A stretch of DNA of 64,000 nt. It comes from Monarcha castaneiventris obscurior (lineage: Eukaryota; Chordata; Aves; Passeriformes; Monarchidae). Positions 27,797 to 40,504 of this stretch are shown one piece after another; the first letter of the stretch is position 1; every line of letters starts with the position of its first letter. The notes below the pieces were generated by a model. That model was not told where the DNA came from and did no database searches. It saw only the letters and a list, made by a program, of their open reading frames with translations. The stretch is from assembly GCA_026261815.1 (NCBI GenBank), contig JAMPIT010000484.1, positions 8,654,501 through 8,718,500 of the forward strand, read 5' to 3'. The position numbers were made by a program, and so were the translations under genes.

Positions 27797-30700
27797 TCTC
27801 AGTGTGACAATTTGGATGACACAGGTCTGCCTGAGCTCACCCTGACCAAGCATGTTGGTGCTGCCACAGCTACTGCCTTTCAGAGGACATAACATCTCAA
27901 CCCCCACGGCCAGGAGAGATCCCTGAACACTTTGCACTCAGGCAGCAGAATTACCAGCATGCCCTGGCCCAGTTCCACACTGCTCTCAGAGACCTGACCA
28001 TCCGAAAGCCATACAGTACACAGGGCACCTGCAACCCGAAACACAGCTTGCTGTGAAAGATAAAATCTGTGTACAAAGCACAAGAACCAGCAAACTCTGA
28101 GGATGGGAGGCTGTTGTACAACAATACCCTTGACAAGCTGCTGCAGACTCAGCACAGAGCTATGAGACACACCTCTGTGTGTTACCAGCAGTGTCAGCAA
28201 GTGACATCCCTGCCCCAGAGAAAGAAAAATACCGAGTGTTTGGTGGACACTCTAGGCAAAGACCTGGCTCTTGCTCCTTTGATGTATTGTGCTTTCAGGT
28301 TTGCAGAGACAATGGGACTGTGGCCATTTTTGCTCTGTCTCACAAAATCAATTTACCTGCAGGTTAAATCAATTCATCTCTCTTTGTCATCATTTCTACA
28401 TCTAGAAAATGGGGATACAATCAGTAGCCTTCCTCTTCAGCAAAGCATTTTGGGATCATGATAAGCATGATACGAGAACTTGAGCTTATTATATAGTGGC
28501 ATTTATGTTATGCCACAATTCTAATGCCAGCTGAAGGCAGTGGTGCTGTGAAAAAATTCAGAAATCACAATTTTGTGCTGGGTCAAGAAAGTAGAATATA
28601 TCAAATGTGGGAATCCCCTGCCCCTCTTGAGCTCCACAGCACAGGATGTGCCTGTGGGTTCCTGTACCACACAGCAGCAAGTTTGTCTGGCAATCACAGG
28701 AGAAACAATCCATCTCGGCAAAGGGGCAACTATGGGGCCTCCTGTGACAGCCCATGGAGGGATGGCCAAAAAAAATTAAAATGTCTTTGTCTAATTTGCC
28801 AGACTTGAAGCCAATTCACGTTGAACTTTCTCAGCAGAAAACTTGATACTCCCCTTTGACCACTTCCAGTGAGGAACCAGTGTACAGAATACTTTCTTCT
28901 TCTGTGGTCCAGGCTGTCACAGCACATGTACATATCTGGGCTTCGAAATTTCATGTATTTGTCTGCCTTCCTCTGACCTTCAAGTTCAGAGCTTGTCCTC
29001 TTTGATTTTTCGCCCTACTTGTTTAGGTGGCAATTGCTCTGGTTAGGATTTTATGGCATGCAGCAGAGATATGACACCATTCAGTCCTGGTACTTATCAG
29101 CCTGACAGAGGCCTTATTTCTGAGCACCCATCACTGATCTCTTGCAGGTCGGCCACTGCTGTGGTTCTGATCTGTCAGATGCTGGTTCTGCAAGGCGAGC
29201 AAGGCTGTGGCTGCACGCACGCCAAGCCACCCGAGGTTGATGTGCTCCTGTAAATACCTTTGTTCTCAGATAACAAGTTTTCTGCCACCAGCAAACTTCT
29301 ATGCCAGGGACAAAAAAAACCCAAAAAAATCCTGAAAACCATCCACACTGCAAATCCTCTCCTTCTAGCAAGAGAAATGAGTCATTCCTGTGCAGTCCAA
29401 CGTCTCAAAAGGAGACTGCTGAGCTGTAGTTTCATGGCTAAAAGCACTGGTCCATCTTCTGATTGCTGCTCTCACATCTGAATTATTTAAAATTTCCTGG
29501 ACAGACCCCTCTTCTAGACTGCACACCCTTCCTGCTGTTCTCAGAATCACAAGTATTTTCTCTGATACCTTTACCATCTCTCTCTATTCTCAGCCTACCT
29601 ATTTTTCCCATGTTTGTAAAGAGCTTTTGTCCCCAGCCTCAGCTCTCAATCCCTTGGGAGTAGGGAATTCAGCAGCCTTCAGTTGTCAGGGACACCAGTG
29701 ACACACGTTCTGCCACTCACTCAACACAGCCCAAAAGAGATCCTGGCCCCCGGAGCTGGAAGCTTCCCCTTTCCCTGCACATGAAGCAGGGGCAGGCAGC
29801 TTCTCTTTTGCAGGCTCCAGGGGAAAAGTTTTCAGTACTAAAACCTAATTCTGTCTAAACATCAGAAGCCAGAAAGCAGTGAAACAGAAATTTAAAGATA
29901 ATGAAACAGCCTGGTAACACAATTCTCCACCCTGAAGTCCTCCAAAGCAGTAATTCACTGCTTGAGTTATGGACAGAAGTGATTGGTGAGCAAATCTGAC
30001 CACTGCTAACAGAAAGGGAAATAAAGCCTCCCTCTAGTTTTACCTTCAGCCCCTGACAGCACCAGAAAATTCAGGTGAACAAGGGGAAAAAGCAACACAG
30101 GAGGGCAAAGGGAAGGTCCCCCAGATAGGAACATCATTGTCCAAATTCTGTCTTGGTATCAAGCTTCACTTCTGGGCATTTATGATTTTATTTGACTCAT
30201 TTTATTTATTGCTAGTATTTAAAAGTCTCTTGACGACTGTTTATTTACAAGTAAATTCTATACATAACTCTTATCCTAAGTGAAAAGATTATTAAAGTCA
30301 GTGGGAGTTTTGCTATGGGGTTTTAATCCTATTCCCTAATTGCAAATAAAAACAATCTGTCCAAGCCAATTTCAATAAAGAATCACCAGAACATTTACAG
30401 GACAGTTTTACTTGAGACTTTATATTGTGTACATCTCTGCTGTGCTGACAGAACATCAGACATGAAATAAGCATTTCCCATAGTAAGGGATTGCTCTAGA
30501 AAAACAAAGTTTTACTTCTACTTTGACAGGACCACAACAAACCCTACAAGTCAGCAGCTGATACAGGCAATCAACACCATCCACAGACTTGCTTTCATTG
30601 CTTGGGAGATCTGAATTTGGCCAGGCATTTTCACATCCACCAAATGGAGTGGTCTGTCCATGCTGCTGCTCCCTATAAAGCTGATTCTCCACCCACAGTC

Positions 30701-31707
30701 ATGTACATCACCTTCGGAGCAATACCTTCCATTTATATGAGGAGCTTGAGTAGCTCTGTTACTGGGACTCCTGCCACCCTGTGAAACATGCCTTAGCTTG
30801 GTACCAAGCTCCCACTGATAATTTTCTGGGTGGGTTACTACAGACAGAAAAATACTGCCAATACTCAGTGCAACTTTCAAAGCACTATTAAAGCAATATT
30901 TTTTCATATTATTACCTAGGTCTAATACTGTTTTGAATTTGCAGTTTTGGAGGTCATTTTAAAGCACTTAATTATACTTGGAGAAGTAATACTCTTATAG
31001 TACAAGTCATTTTCTTGAGTACACTTAAAGAAAGGATAGTCCATGGCTCAGTAAATACAACAGTCTGAAAAGTTATGAGCTATCAGACTAAGCTGAATTG
31101 ACTTACTGATATTACCTGCAATGAATGAGTTTTAGATAGCCTCTCATAAATAGGCAGCTACAGAGCCTATGATTTTATGGATGTCTTGTACTTATCAATA
31201 TATATGAGAAATGATGCTGTCAAGCTTTCGAGGGGATACTAGGTGAACCACACCACTGTCAATTTAATTTTTATGATTAAATATTTGGTGCTGTTAAAGG
31301 TTATTTAACATTTAATATAGCTGCTCTTCTACATAGCCGATAACTGTCATCTTTACATAATGCTGAAGCTGAAAATGGATGGGGAAGGCATATTTTTTAG
31401 AAGGTACCTATTTTTTTTTCCAATTTACTGTTAGATTTGTTCCAGTAATAGAATAATATTAGGTGAGTTTAAAAGGTTTTCAATATTCAGATGTACAAAA
31501 ATATCGTCCTAATGACAGCTGCAGCTGAGCTCAACATTTGATACAGAGGATGCTGAATTTTCCTCTGTGGCAGAAAAACCTGTCCCAGTTTGTGCTGGGG
31601 GATGGCAGCTCATCCCACAGTGGGATATTCAGGGCTCATATACAAGCATATCAGTTTTTATATCTTTAAGAGAGATGTCATCAATTTAGACATCACATTC
31701 CTGTTTC

Positions 31708-31724
31708 TTTTTTTTTTTTTTTTT
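31708..31724. repeat. Poly-T tract (17 bases)
   Basis: An uninterrupted run of 17 T. It could be the poly-A of an old retrocopy on the minus strand, but no body with a polyadenylation signal was found next to it. Confidence 0.8.
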
Positions 31725-32710
31725 ACTTGTTAGGGTTACTGTAGCTGAGAGAAGTGGAAGATAATACTATTTTTATGTGTTTTGCCAAAACCACACTTTG
31801 TGCAGTGACAGAATTCTGCCTGGGCAGGCACATGGTCCCCGCACAACCATGCAACAGAGTTGAGAGAAAAATGGAACTGTACCCAGGCTCTACTCAGCTT
31901 TTGGTAAGACAACTCACGTGTAAAGTTGGGTATATAGGTGTAGTTTCCAGAGTTCTTGCATACAAGAGCACATGAAAAAAAAGGTCCACAACAAGCAAAA
32001 GATGACAATTCTTAAAACTGAGAAATTATCATTAAACTGCACAGACTTAATGGAAAGATTTGGTGCTAACACCACTCTCCACTATTTTGTTTGCTTTCAA
32101 TAGCCGAGCTTGTTAGCTGTGCTTCCTAGGCACAGTCCAAAGCTATTCTTTGTTTCTTCTGAACTCACACATCAAAAAGTTGCAATTTTAAAAACACCTA
32201 GAGGCAGAAAGTGTTTCTATAACTAAAAATAAAACCAAAATGTAGAAACAAAGCCAACTACATACCTAGAGTACAGAACAAGTCAGTTCAGGTCTTGATC
32301 CCAATTACATTTTCTGTCAAGTGGATCCCTTTGTGGAACTGAGACTTTGTATTTTCTTCAGTAGCACTTACTGAGGTTCATTTACAAAGAAATCTTTATT
32401 GATTTCAGTGATGGAATTATATTTTTCTGTAATAAAAGCCTTTATGTAGACTTCCTTTACAGAACTACGAAAGTAAAAGTGCAAGTCTGTTTAATTTCCA
32501 AAAGGTATCACTCAATTTTGATACAGTTTAGGGTCTTTGAATGTGCTGTCCTGTGTCTTGGCTTGGGTCCCACCAGCTGGTTTTGGGCTTCACCAAGGAA
32601 TCCCAAACACAGACACAAATCATTGGTGTGCAGGCTGCAGTGTCTTTCCCATAACAACCATCATTAATTGTGATGGTGCCCCTAAACCACAGAGAAACCA
32701 GAAAAAAATA

Positions 32711-32746
32711 TCACTTATCACTAATGTCACTTATCAGTGACATTAG
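32711..32746. repeat. 11-bp perfect inverted repeat with overlapping direct repeat
   Basis: Arms CTAATGTCACT (32721-32731) and AGTGACATTAG (32736-32746) are exact reverse complements around the 4-base loop TATC. The decamer TCACTTATCA also occurs as a direct repeat at 32711-32720 and 32727-32736. A template-switch event could make both at once. A role as a protein-binding palindrome is possible but unsupported. Confidence 0.85.
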
Positions 32747-35700
32747 AAATGTGCCTGGGGGCTGTCACAGAAAAACACACGAACAACAAAGCACCATTGC
32801 ATTGAGCATCCAGTGCAGAGAGCCCTGAGCACCAGCTACTCCTGCAGAAACAGGGACAGCCCTGTTCAACCAGTGTGCTGCGCACACAGACACATCTTGC
32901 CTGTGTGCAAGGTAAAGAGGGTGAATGTACTTGGCAGGAGATGCTGCACAACCCTTCCTGCTCAAGCAAGCACCCGCCGAGTGCAGCTGCAGTCCTGTGC
33001 ATGTTGATCAGGCTGGTTTCATGCACGTCACACTTTCAAGATCTATTTCACAGCTATGAGAATTAACAGTGTAAACTAAAATATTAAGCCAAGAAGGTGG
33101 TGCAAGCACATATGCACGAGTTTGGGCCCAAAACACCAGTTTTGTGTGGTTCTGTCTCACAGATGAGGGAGTGCTCATTGTTTCATCTCCTTTGATATGA
33201 AACACTTAAAGAGAGATCCAATTTTAACTATTCTGAACTGCAATGATCATGTGTAACCTCTTCATATAGAACTTTAGAGTCAAGCAGTCTCTGAACTTGT
33301 GGATCATTGAATTAAGGATTTTTTGGGGGAAACATTTTTCAAATTAAATCTCCAATATGCCTAGTGCTCCCGTTAAGTGCAGCAGAGCAAATTCAGATAT
33401 TAAATTAAATAGACACGGTTTCAGATATTCAAATTAAGTTTCTACATCCCCCAGTGAAGCATATTTCATTATTTCAGGTCAAACCTGCTAAATAAATAGG
33501 GCAAAAATACAGATTACCATATTCAAAAAAGAAATGAGAACTTTTTAGCAAAAATTCTCAAACATTTGAAAGGCTTCCTCTATCTCTTTGTGACAGAGGT
33601 AGGAAGGGCAGAAAATTATGACACAGTAATTATTATGATGAATGTTGGGCCAGTTCTTTATATTAGATACACTGCTTGTGCAGGAACCAGCACTACAGAT
33701 TGCACACTTCACTAAGCAGGACATTCAAGATTATAATGGCCAATATAGATTAAAAACATTAAGATAAAGCAGGATAATTCTTCTTCTTTCTCATTTCTAT
33801 TCCTTTCCCATGGAACAGCTTCTGCTTCACATTTCTGTGCTCCTTGCTCCCAAGCCTTAATCTACACATCAAGCAGACATTTTTCCATTTCAGCAGGTAC
33901 AAATCTTCAGTAACTGGATGGAAATTTATAAAATTGCACTGGTGTAAAATTCAGCTGTGACTAAACTTGTCTGTTCTGAATTAAAGATGATGATGTGTTA
34001 GCTTTTGCCATCTCATGCAAACAGCAGGAAAGATTCATCTTACTCAAAAGCAGCATGAGAATTTAAGAGAAATACTTGTCTTGGCACAGTGTAAATAATC
34101 AGCTTGGTGTTATAAAAGGGTTGATTCTTAATTTTAGCAATTATTTCAGAGTCTGTGAAACCGGAGCAGTGTAACACTTTTAACATAGGTAGGGGCTGAG
34201 CACTGTCCTAAGCTCATCCCTCAGATTTGGGTTTGCCTCCAAGAAAAAGCCAAACTGCTTCAGTAATGACTCTCCCCGGATGTAGCCTCACTACTGATGT
34301 TCAAGGGGAAGCAGATAAATACCGTGGAGAGTTCTGACTCAGATCTTTGTCTCAGCATCACTGGAGCCAGCTCACCCTGTGTCTTCAGCCTGCATCCACC
34401 AGGGAGACTTCCAGAGATGCAGCAGCCCAGAGCTGAGCAGGGGCTACCTGCACACAGCACCTCCCCTGCCCCTCTTCTCCTTGGCCCTGGGTCAGTACAG
34501 CTTTACTGTGAGTATTCTCCAAGTGGGTTAACAAGCCTGAAGATAAATTAGCCTGTAGGTTCATGGTGACACCAGGGACAGCAAAGCAGATGTGACTTTC
34601 ATTCCTTTGGCCCTAATTCATTCCCTTCTCCAGTGACTCAGCATTTCAGGTGCTAAACTTTGCCCAGGATAGGTCTGTGGTGTCAGAGGTGCTGGATGGG
34701 TACAGCTTCTACCCAGTTCCAGCCAGTCACAGGGACACTGAGCAGAATTGCTCCCCTTTCCACAAGATAATGCAGCACATACGCTTTGCTTTTAAGCCTC
34801 ATGTTACATCCACTCTCTGTCGTGACAAACACATAAAAAAATACAGAAGTCCGCAGCACATCACAGATTCATTCCCAGCCACACAACAGGACAGCACAAG
34901 ACAGTTCACACAGTGGCAGGCTGCTTGCTATTTCATTGTGCCAATTCCAGGCAGAGGGTATGGAGGAAGCCAGAACATAGCTTGGGTTATTAACGAATTT
35001 TTGCACATTCTTGTGCATCCTCAGAGAGTCCTGTCCATGGGTTGCCAAGGCTGCCTTGCTCAGCAATCTGTAGCTCCTGGCAGGGCTTCCAGCCAGGTGC
35101 ATTCCCGCTGCTTGATTGACACTGATTCCTGAAGGACCACTTTGGAACGTGTCAATGACCCCTCCCAGCACGTATAGGACTGGATTCTAGTCTGGCTCAT
35201 CAGGAGAGCTCTTAAATGTTTAATTTTAGCTGCAGTGGAGAAATGCTGTAAACATTCTTGTAATTGGGCTTCTTTAAAAACTTAATTTTGTGTGAAACAG
35301 CAAAGGAAGATCATACTGCTCTTTGTGGCTCAGGAGTGCTTGCAAGGCTTGAGAGGTAAAATGAGAAGGAAGGCATTTTCTTGGCAGCGCTTACCTTTCA
35401 GCATTATCTGGAGGGCAAATGGGCCTGTCCCCAGCTGTGTGCACGGTGCTGCCCTCAGCCAGAAATATAGGGTGAGGAAAGAGGGGGTGGGGGATACACG
35501 GAGCTGCAGTAGCAGCTCACAGGCCTTTCCTGTCTCTCCTGTGCTCAGCTCAGTGCTGCAAGGATGGACAGAAAGGCAGCAAACATCTGTAGAAGGGGAA
35601 AAGTGAAGCATGAGCATAAAGAAGGGAACTCTGCGACTCAGATGACAAAGACTGAAAGGACTGGAGATTGCTTGTGCTGTGCCTTATCAGTCCTAAGGAC

Positions 35701-38120
35701 TGGCAGTAACAGAGATAATACAAAAGCAAACTTATTGTGAATTTATAAATTGGTAAGTCACTTTGTTGTAACAGCCCTCAGTAAAGCACTGTTTGTGCCT
35801 GCATTTCTGTAATGCACTCTGTTATGCATTCCCTACCTGCTCTCTGACTTTATCTCAGTTTGCTTCTTATTTGTCAGACAAAGAATTCAAGAATTCTCTT
35901 AAATCATCTTAGCAAAACTTACATTTTCAGTCCCCTTGGTTCTTAGGAAAAATGAGGGGGCAAATGGTTCACTCTTTCAAGTCCTCATTCATCTAGTTGC
36001 AATTTCTGCAGACTTTGGTTAGTCATTTTCTTACACAGAGGTTGGCACCACTGGATCTCTGAGTCAGGCATGGGGAATCGCTCAGTGGGCGTGGCCTGAG
36101 CACACAAGAATGCATTGCTCAGCTCCTGCCCTGCTGTTCAGTTTTTTGGTAAAGACACAGAGCGTCCTCCATCTGCTCACAGCTGTTGAGGAGTGAAGGT
36201 ATTTCCCTATATTCAGCCACTCAGTATTTCAGCTCCTGTCCTTCCAGGGAGAACATTACCTATTTACAGTAGGACTTTCTACTCCTGTGAATATATACAC
36301 TGTGTCTTTTATTCTGTCTAAATTGGAGCATCTCAGTGCTGTCAACCAGAGACTTGAATGTCCCTCTGCTTTCCAGAATATACCAGCCTGGAGTGGGTAT
36401 TAACTGATTGTTCTGTTCATTTTGGTGTGCAGGATTTCCCCATAGTATTATCACCATGACGTGGAAGAGTTTTCTTGCTTGTTAGGGATTATGCTATATC
36501 CCTTTTCTATCCTTTGAACTTTGGCAGTATCACCTATATCTGAGTGGAAAAAAACCCCACAAACCTACATGTCTTCTTCACTAAAGAGTTTGTGCTGTGT
36601 TCCCATTCATTCATTCCATATGTGTGCCTGTCACTTTGTCTTATTACTTACACAAGAAAATAATTTGTCCTGTCAAAACTTCTGTTGTTCCTTTAATAAG
36701 GAGTAATTATGTATGGAAATAAACAATCGCTCTATTTTCTTCCAGGCACAGATATTGATCAGCTTATAATTTAGCTGCATGTACTGGACTGTTGTCTGCA
36801 TGTGTGCAAAGGAACACGTGTGTGTGCAAAAGCAAGGGAAAGAAGGAAATTAATGAGGGAAACGCAGCTTTAACAAATCAGATTTGCATTTAGATTGATT
36901 TCTGCCCTGAAGCCAGGTTAGTGTAACTTGAGTCAGACCAAGGTTGCTAGAAGCGACTTATGAGGTTGCATACACAATCTGAGGCAATCCCATGGCTTCC
37001 ACAATGACAATAGAAAAAAACAAACTATAGAAAGTACCACATTTTTGGCATTACAACCCAAAACACTCTGTTCAAAAGTCATCACTCAAATTTCACTCTA
37101 CAAGAGTTTACGAAATGTGCAAAGAACAACCTCAAAAATACAAAGCATTGCCTTGAAAGGAGAGAAATATTCACATTGATCAGGCATATCTGGGCAGTCT
37201 TCCCAAAATTAAATCAGTTCTGATATCTCACAGAGAAATTAAAGAATTAAACATTCCAAATTAAAACAGTAAGATATTTTGTAAGACAGTATTATGCAAG
37301 CCATATTATGATTTATTACTGACACATCACAAAAGAAATAAAAAGTTCCAACATCCTCTTAATTTCTAAAATGGTATTTTTATTTACACTTCCAAAAAAA
37401 CTTCAGAAAGCTTCTCTTTGTACACACACTGAATTTAAAACCTTTTCTGAAAAATAAACCCACAAGATCAATTCATTGCTTCTTCCTATATAGTAGTAAT
37501 ACAATAACAGCCATAGTCCAGTCTTGCCTGGCATAATATGTCTAAGAAAATGCTCTGGATTTTAGCAATCATTGTGTTCAAGCTGTTTTTTCCGTCGGAG
37601 GTAATTAAAACTTCAGGCACTAATAAGTGTCTTACAATGAACCAATGAACCTTTTCCTGTCAGAGGATGGGGCATTCCATTAGGAAATGTAATACTGAGG
37701 ATGAGTAGTCATATTCTTCGACTATAGGTCAAGAATATTTAAGAGAGTTCATAATTTAAGCTGCTGAAGGACTGAATAATTAAGTGGCCGAAGAGTTCTT
37801 GCACTGCTGCAGAAAAAGGTCCTTTCTTTTTGGATTTCCTGGTTTTCATCATCCCTTACTGCAGGGATTAGGGTAAACTCTTTTCATTTACAAGTAGATT
37901 TGCTTGGGAAAAAGAGGAGCTTTCTCTCCTTTTCTTAGGTAAAAGCCCAAGCTTTGTGTGCTTTTAAATAGAATTCTCAAGAAAACACCATTCCTAACAC
38001 CTCCCAGTTTTTGCCACACAAGAAGCAGCCAGTACACCTTTTTCTCTCCTCTCCAAGACATATTTCAAACATTGTCTACTTTTTGGTAAAAGGTGAATGA
38101 TATAAGCACACTATATTAAA

Positions 38121-38140
38121 GTAATAAATAGTAATAAATG
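38121..38140. repeat. 10-bp tandem duplication
   Basis: GTAATAAATA is followed directly by GTAATAAATG, just left of the decayed LINE sequence. Confidence 0.8.
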
Positions 38141-38154
38141 CCTCCTGCAGCTAG

Positions 38155-39830
38155 GTGAGGAAAATCAGCAGACTCTTGAAGAAGTTAGCAATGATGGCAA
38201 GCTGGGGTGTCAGCAAGACCAAGAGGGACAGGAGGGAAGTCCAGGAAGCAAAACTAAACCTAAAAGGAGACAGGATGCTGGAGACCCCAGAAAAGCTGAT
38301 TGTTGTAGATGCAAGATCAGAGAGAGCAAGCAGCCAACATGTAGTTGAGAACATATTTGTGAGGAAGGTATTTATTCTAGAAAATTTCTCTGAGCTGAAA
38401 TGGCAAACATGCATAGGAGGATCAACAGCAATATTCTTTACAATGCAACTGAGTGATGCTATAAGGAAGATTAGAGCTACAGTAATGCTTAACTCTAAAA
38501 ACAAGAGCTGCCTAAAAATTATTATTATTAGGAAACTATGAAATTGCAGATAAAAGGCAAGGCATTTATGGGAGGCATGGGACCTATTTAGTAAACCATA
38601 GGAGACGTTCAGAAGAAATACTTGCTACTTATTCTTTAAAAAGATCAAATTGGCAATTTGGCCAAATAGGATAGAAAAATAAAGAAAAGGGGCTAATAAC
38701 AGGTCATTGTTTAGAAGTTCAACTCAGAAACATTAGATAAGAAGTTTAACAAAGTAGGCAAAAATACATCAAACAAAAACAAATCAACATGCCGATGACA
38801 CAAAACGTAAATAGCAAAAATTTTTAAATCCACAACTCAAAAAGGAATCCTACCAAAAAATCTGCAGGGCTTACAAGAAATTGAGCTATTAAAGAAAGAC
38901 TGAAAGAAGATAAAACCGTAGTAAAAATTAACAAAAAAAAGGAGGGAGAAAAATACAGCCATAGCTGCATTCTTTGCATCAGATTTCTTGATGGAAGAGG
39001 TTAAGGATGTCCTGATATCAGTCGGTTTTTCTGGAGTTTTGTCAGGTTTTTTCCTTTTCTGCACAGGAAATATATCTGAGAAATTGTGTCAAACTGAAAT
39101 GTCAGTAAGAGAAATTTAAGAATAAATAAATAAAATTACTAAAAACAAGTTACCAGCACCAACACTGTACTGGATACGAAAATGCCAATGTGGCATGTAC
39201 CCTATCGCTTATCTTCAGTTCAGTATTAAAGACAGGAAGAAATGAAAAAAATGACAGCAATTTTTAACAGGCTTTTCAGAAGACTAAAAGAGCTAGGTCC
39301 TTTAAATCTGACTGGTTGGCTAAAACTTCAACAAAGAATTAGCAGACACTTAAATACAAAACTGTAAGAATGCACCAACATCGCTATTAAAAGAAACCTT
39401 GGCTCAAAAATAAACTGGAGGAATGACCTAGGTGGAATATTTTACCTCCTCTTCAGAAAAACTGACACAAGTGTGGGTCATATTCCTCATGAAAAGCTCT
39501 GCAAAAGCTTCAGGTGTCCTGGGATGAGACACAGTGATATTCCTGAGCCCACTACCAGGGCCAGAGGCAGCAAACCAAGCACTGGGAGAACCATCTGTTC
39601 CATGGGATCGGCTCAATGCTTTCACAGGTGAAAGGAAAATTGATGGGAATCCTAAGCGACAAATTTTACTGATTATACAAAACTGGTCCACATACCTCAC
39701 AGACAATTTAGGTTCTGAGTATCTTGCACATTTGAAAAATGGGGTGATAAAATGGCAGAGGAAACTCAATGTCAAGACAGGAAAGTCTTTACTAGGAAAC
39801 ATAAGCATATCTATACACACATACTGATTA
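38155..39830 (+). mobile_element. Heavily decayed CR1-type LINE (plus strand)
   Basis: Three separated pieces in the right order resemble an old CR1-class LINE. At 38359-38484 the frame reads VRKVFILENF and later DAIRKI, reminiscent of the ORF1 esterase region of CR1 (a RKVVVVGDS-like block followed by an IRDVTKRL-like block). At 38964-38990 the frame reads AAFFASDF, matching the NAFFASVF motif just ahead of the reverse transcriptase in these LINEs. At 39738-39785 it reads NGVIKWQRKLNVKTGK, matching the KWQMKFNVDKCKVMH block behind the catalytic domain. Spacing is shorter than in an intact element, so internal deletions are likely. The catalytic core was not found. Assignment rests on remembered family motifs and could be wrong in detail. 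Confidence 0.6.
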
Positions 39831-39897
39831 TCTCCAACTCACCACTCTGAAAGGTCTTGTCTTTGCCATTCAATACAGGAAAAATGAAAGAATGATA

Positions 39898-39929
39898 AAT
39901 AAAATTCTTCTGATTTTGAAAAAAAAAAA
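39898..39929 (+). other. AATAAA followed by an 11-base poly-A
   Basis: AATAAA at 39898-39903 is followed 15 bases later by a run of 11 A (39919-39929). This is the layout of a retroposed mRNA 3' end. CR1 elements do not end in poly-A, so it would not belong to the decayed LINE just upstream. It may be coincidence in A-rich DNA. Confidence 0.35.
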
Positions 39930-40279
39930 TTCATTGGTGTGTATTTATCACCCAGGTCACACAGCAGAGAAAACATGGAAAACAGCCTCTCAAAATGAAT
40001 ATACAAACTCTTCCTTAAAATTTAATTTGAACCAGATCCTACTATGGTCTAGTCCAAATTAAACTCCAAGAATCCACTAACACTGAACTACGATGACCAG
40101 GTTCTTCAGCTGCTTCATACAGCAAGCACCAGCTCTCTCTTTGCTCGGAAGAAATCACAGCCTCCATTGTACAGCCTTTTTCAGTCTCAACCCAGGCTCT
40201 GTTTTGTAATGTACCACCAGGCTTGTTTGAGAGACATAGTCACGTTTGGTGTCTTCAGCTTGTAGTTTTTCCTTCACTT

Positions 40280-40504
40280 TGTACAAGTCACTTCCAGGGT
40301 AATTGCAGGAACACAGGACCCTTGAACAGCGAACCAATTTGTTTACGCAAGAGTCCATTTATTGTTTACAATACACTACACTTACACACTTCTGCAACTG
40401 TCGTTCATGCGATCACGCATTACTTGATTGATTCCTGTACGTTATCCACACGTCCTGCATGCACTCTTCAGAAAACCTGATTGGTTCTGATTCAAGATGT
40501 TACA
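40280..40504 (-). mobile_element. Probable LTR fragment (minus strand)
   Basis: Read on the minus strand, the segment opens TGTAACATCTTGAATCAG and soon has a CCAATCAGG box. It then has AATAAA (complement of 40358-40363), followed by a GTTCGCTGTTCAAGGGTCC stretch of the kind seen in the U5 of avian ERV LTRs. It can be closed at a TACA near 40280. I found no target duplication and no adjoining retroviral genes, so both ends are approximate. An unrelated promoter-like sequence is the alternative. Confidence 0.45.

Larger units (their letters stand above)
27797..38150. other. Gene-free DNA between LTR and decayed LINE
   Basis: No gene is supported. The longest frame is 160 codons (plus strand, 34650-35132). 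Its translation has no domain, no splice context and no homologue that I recognise, so I treat it as chance. Features listed separately are a hairpin at 32.7 kb and a 17-base poly-T at 31.7 kb. Confidence 0.5.

Noticed and set aside
34650..35132. 160-codon plus-strand open frame
   Set aside because: Composition is biased by local GC content. No recognisable domain, and no promoter or splice context.
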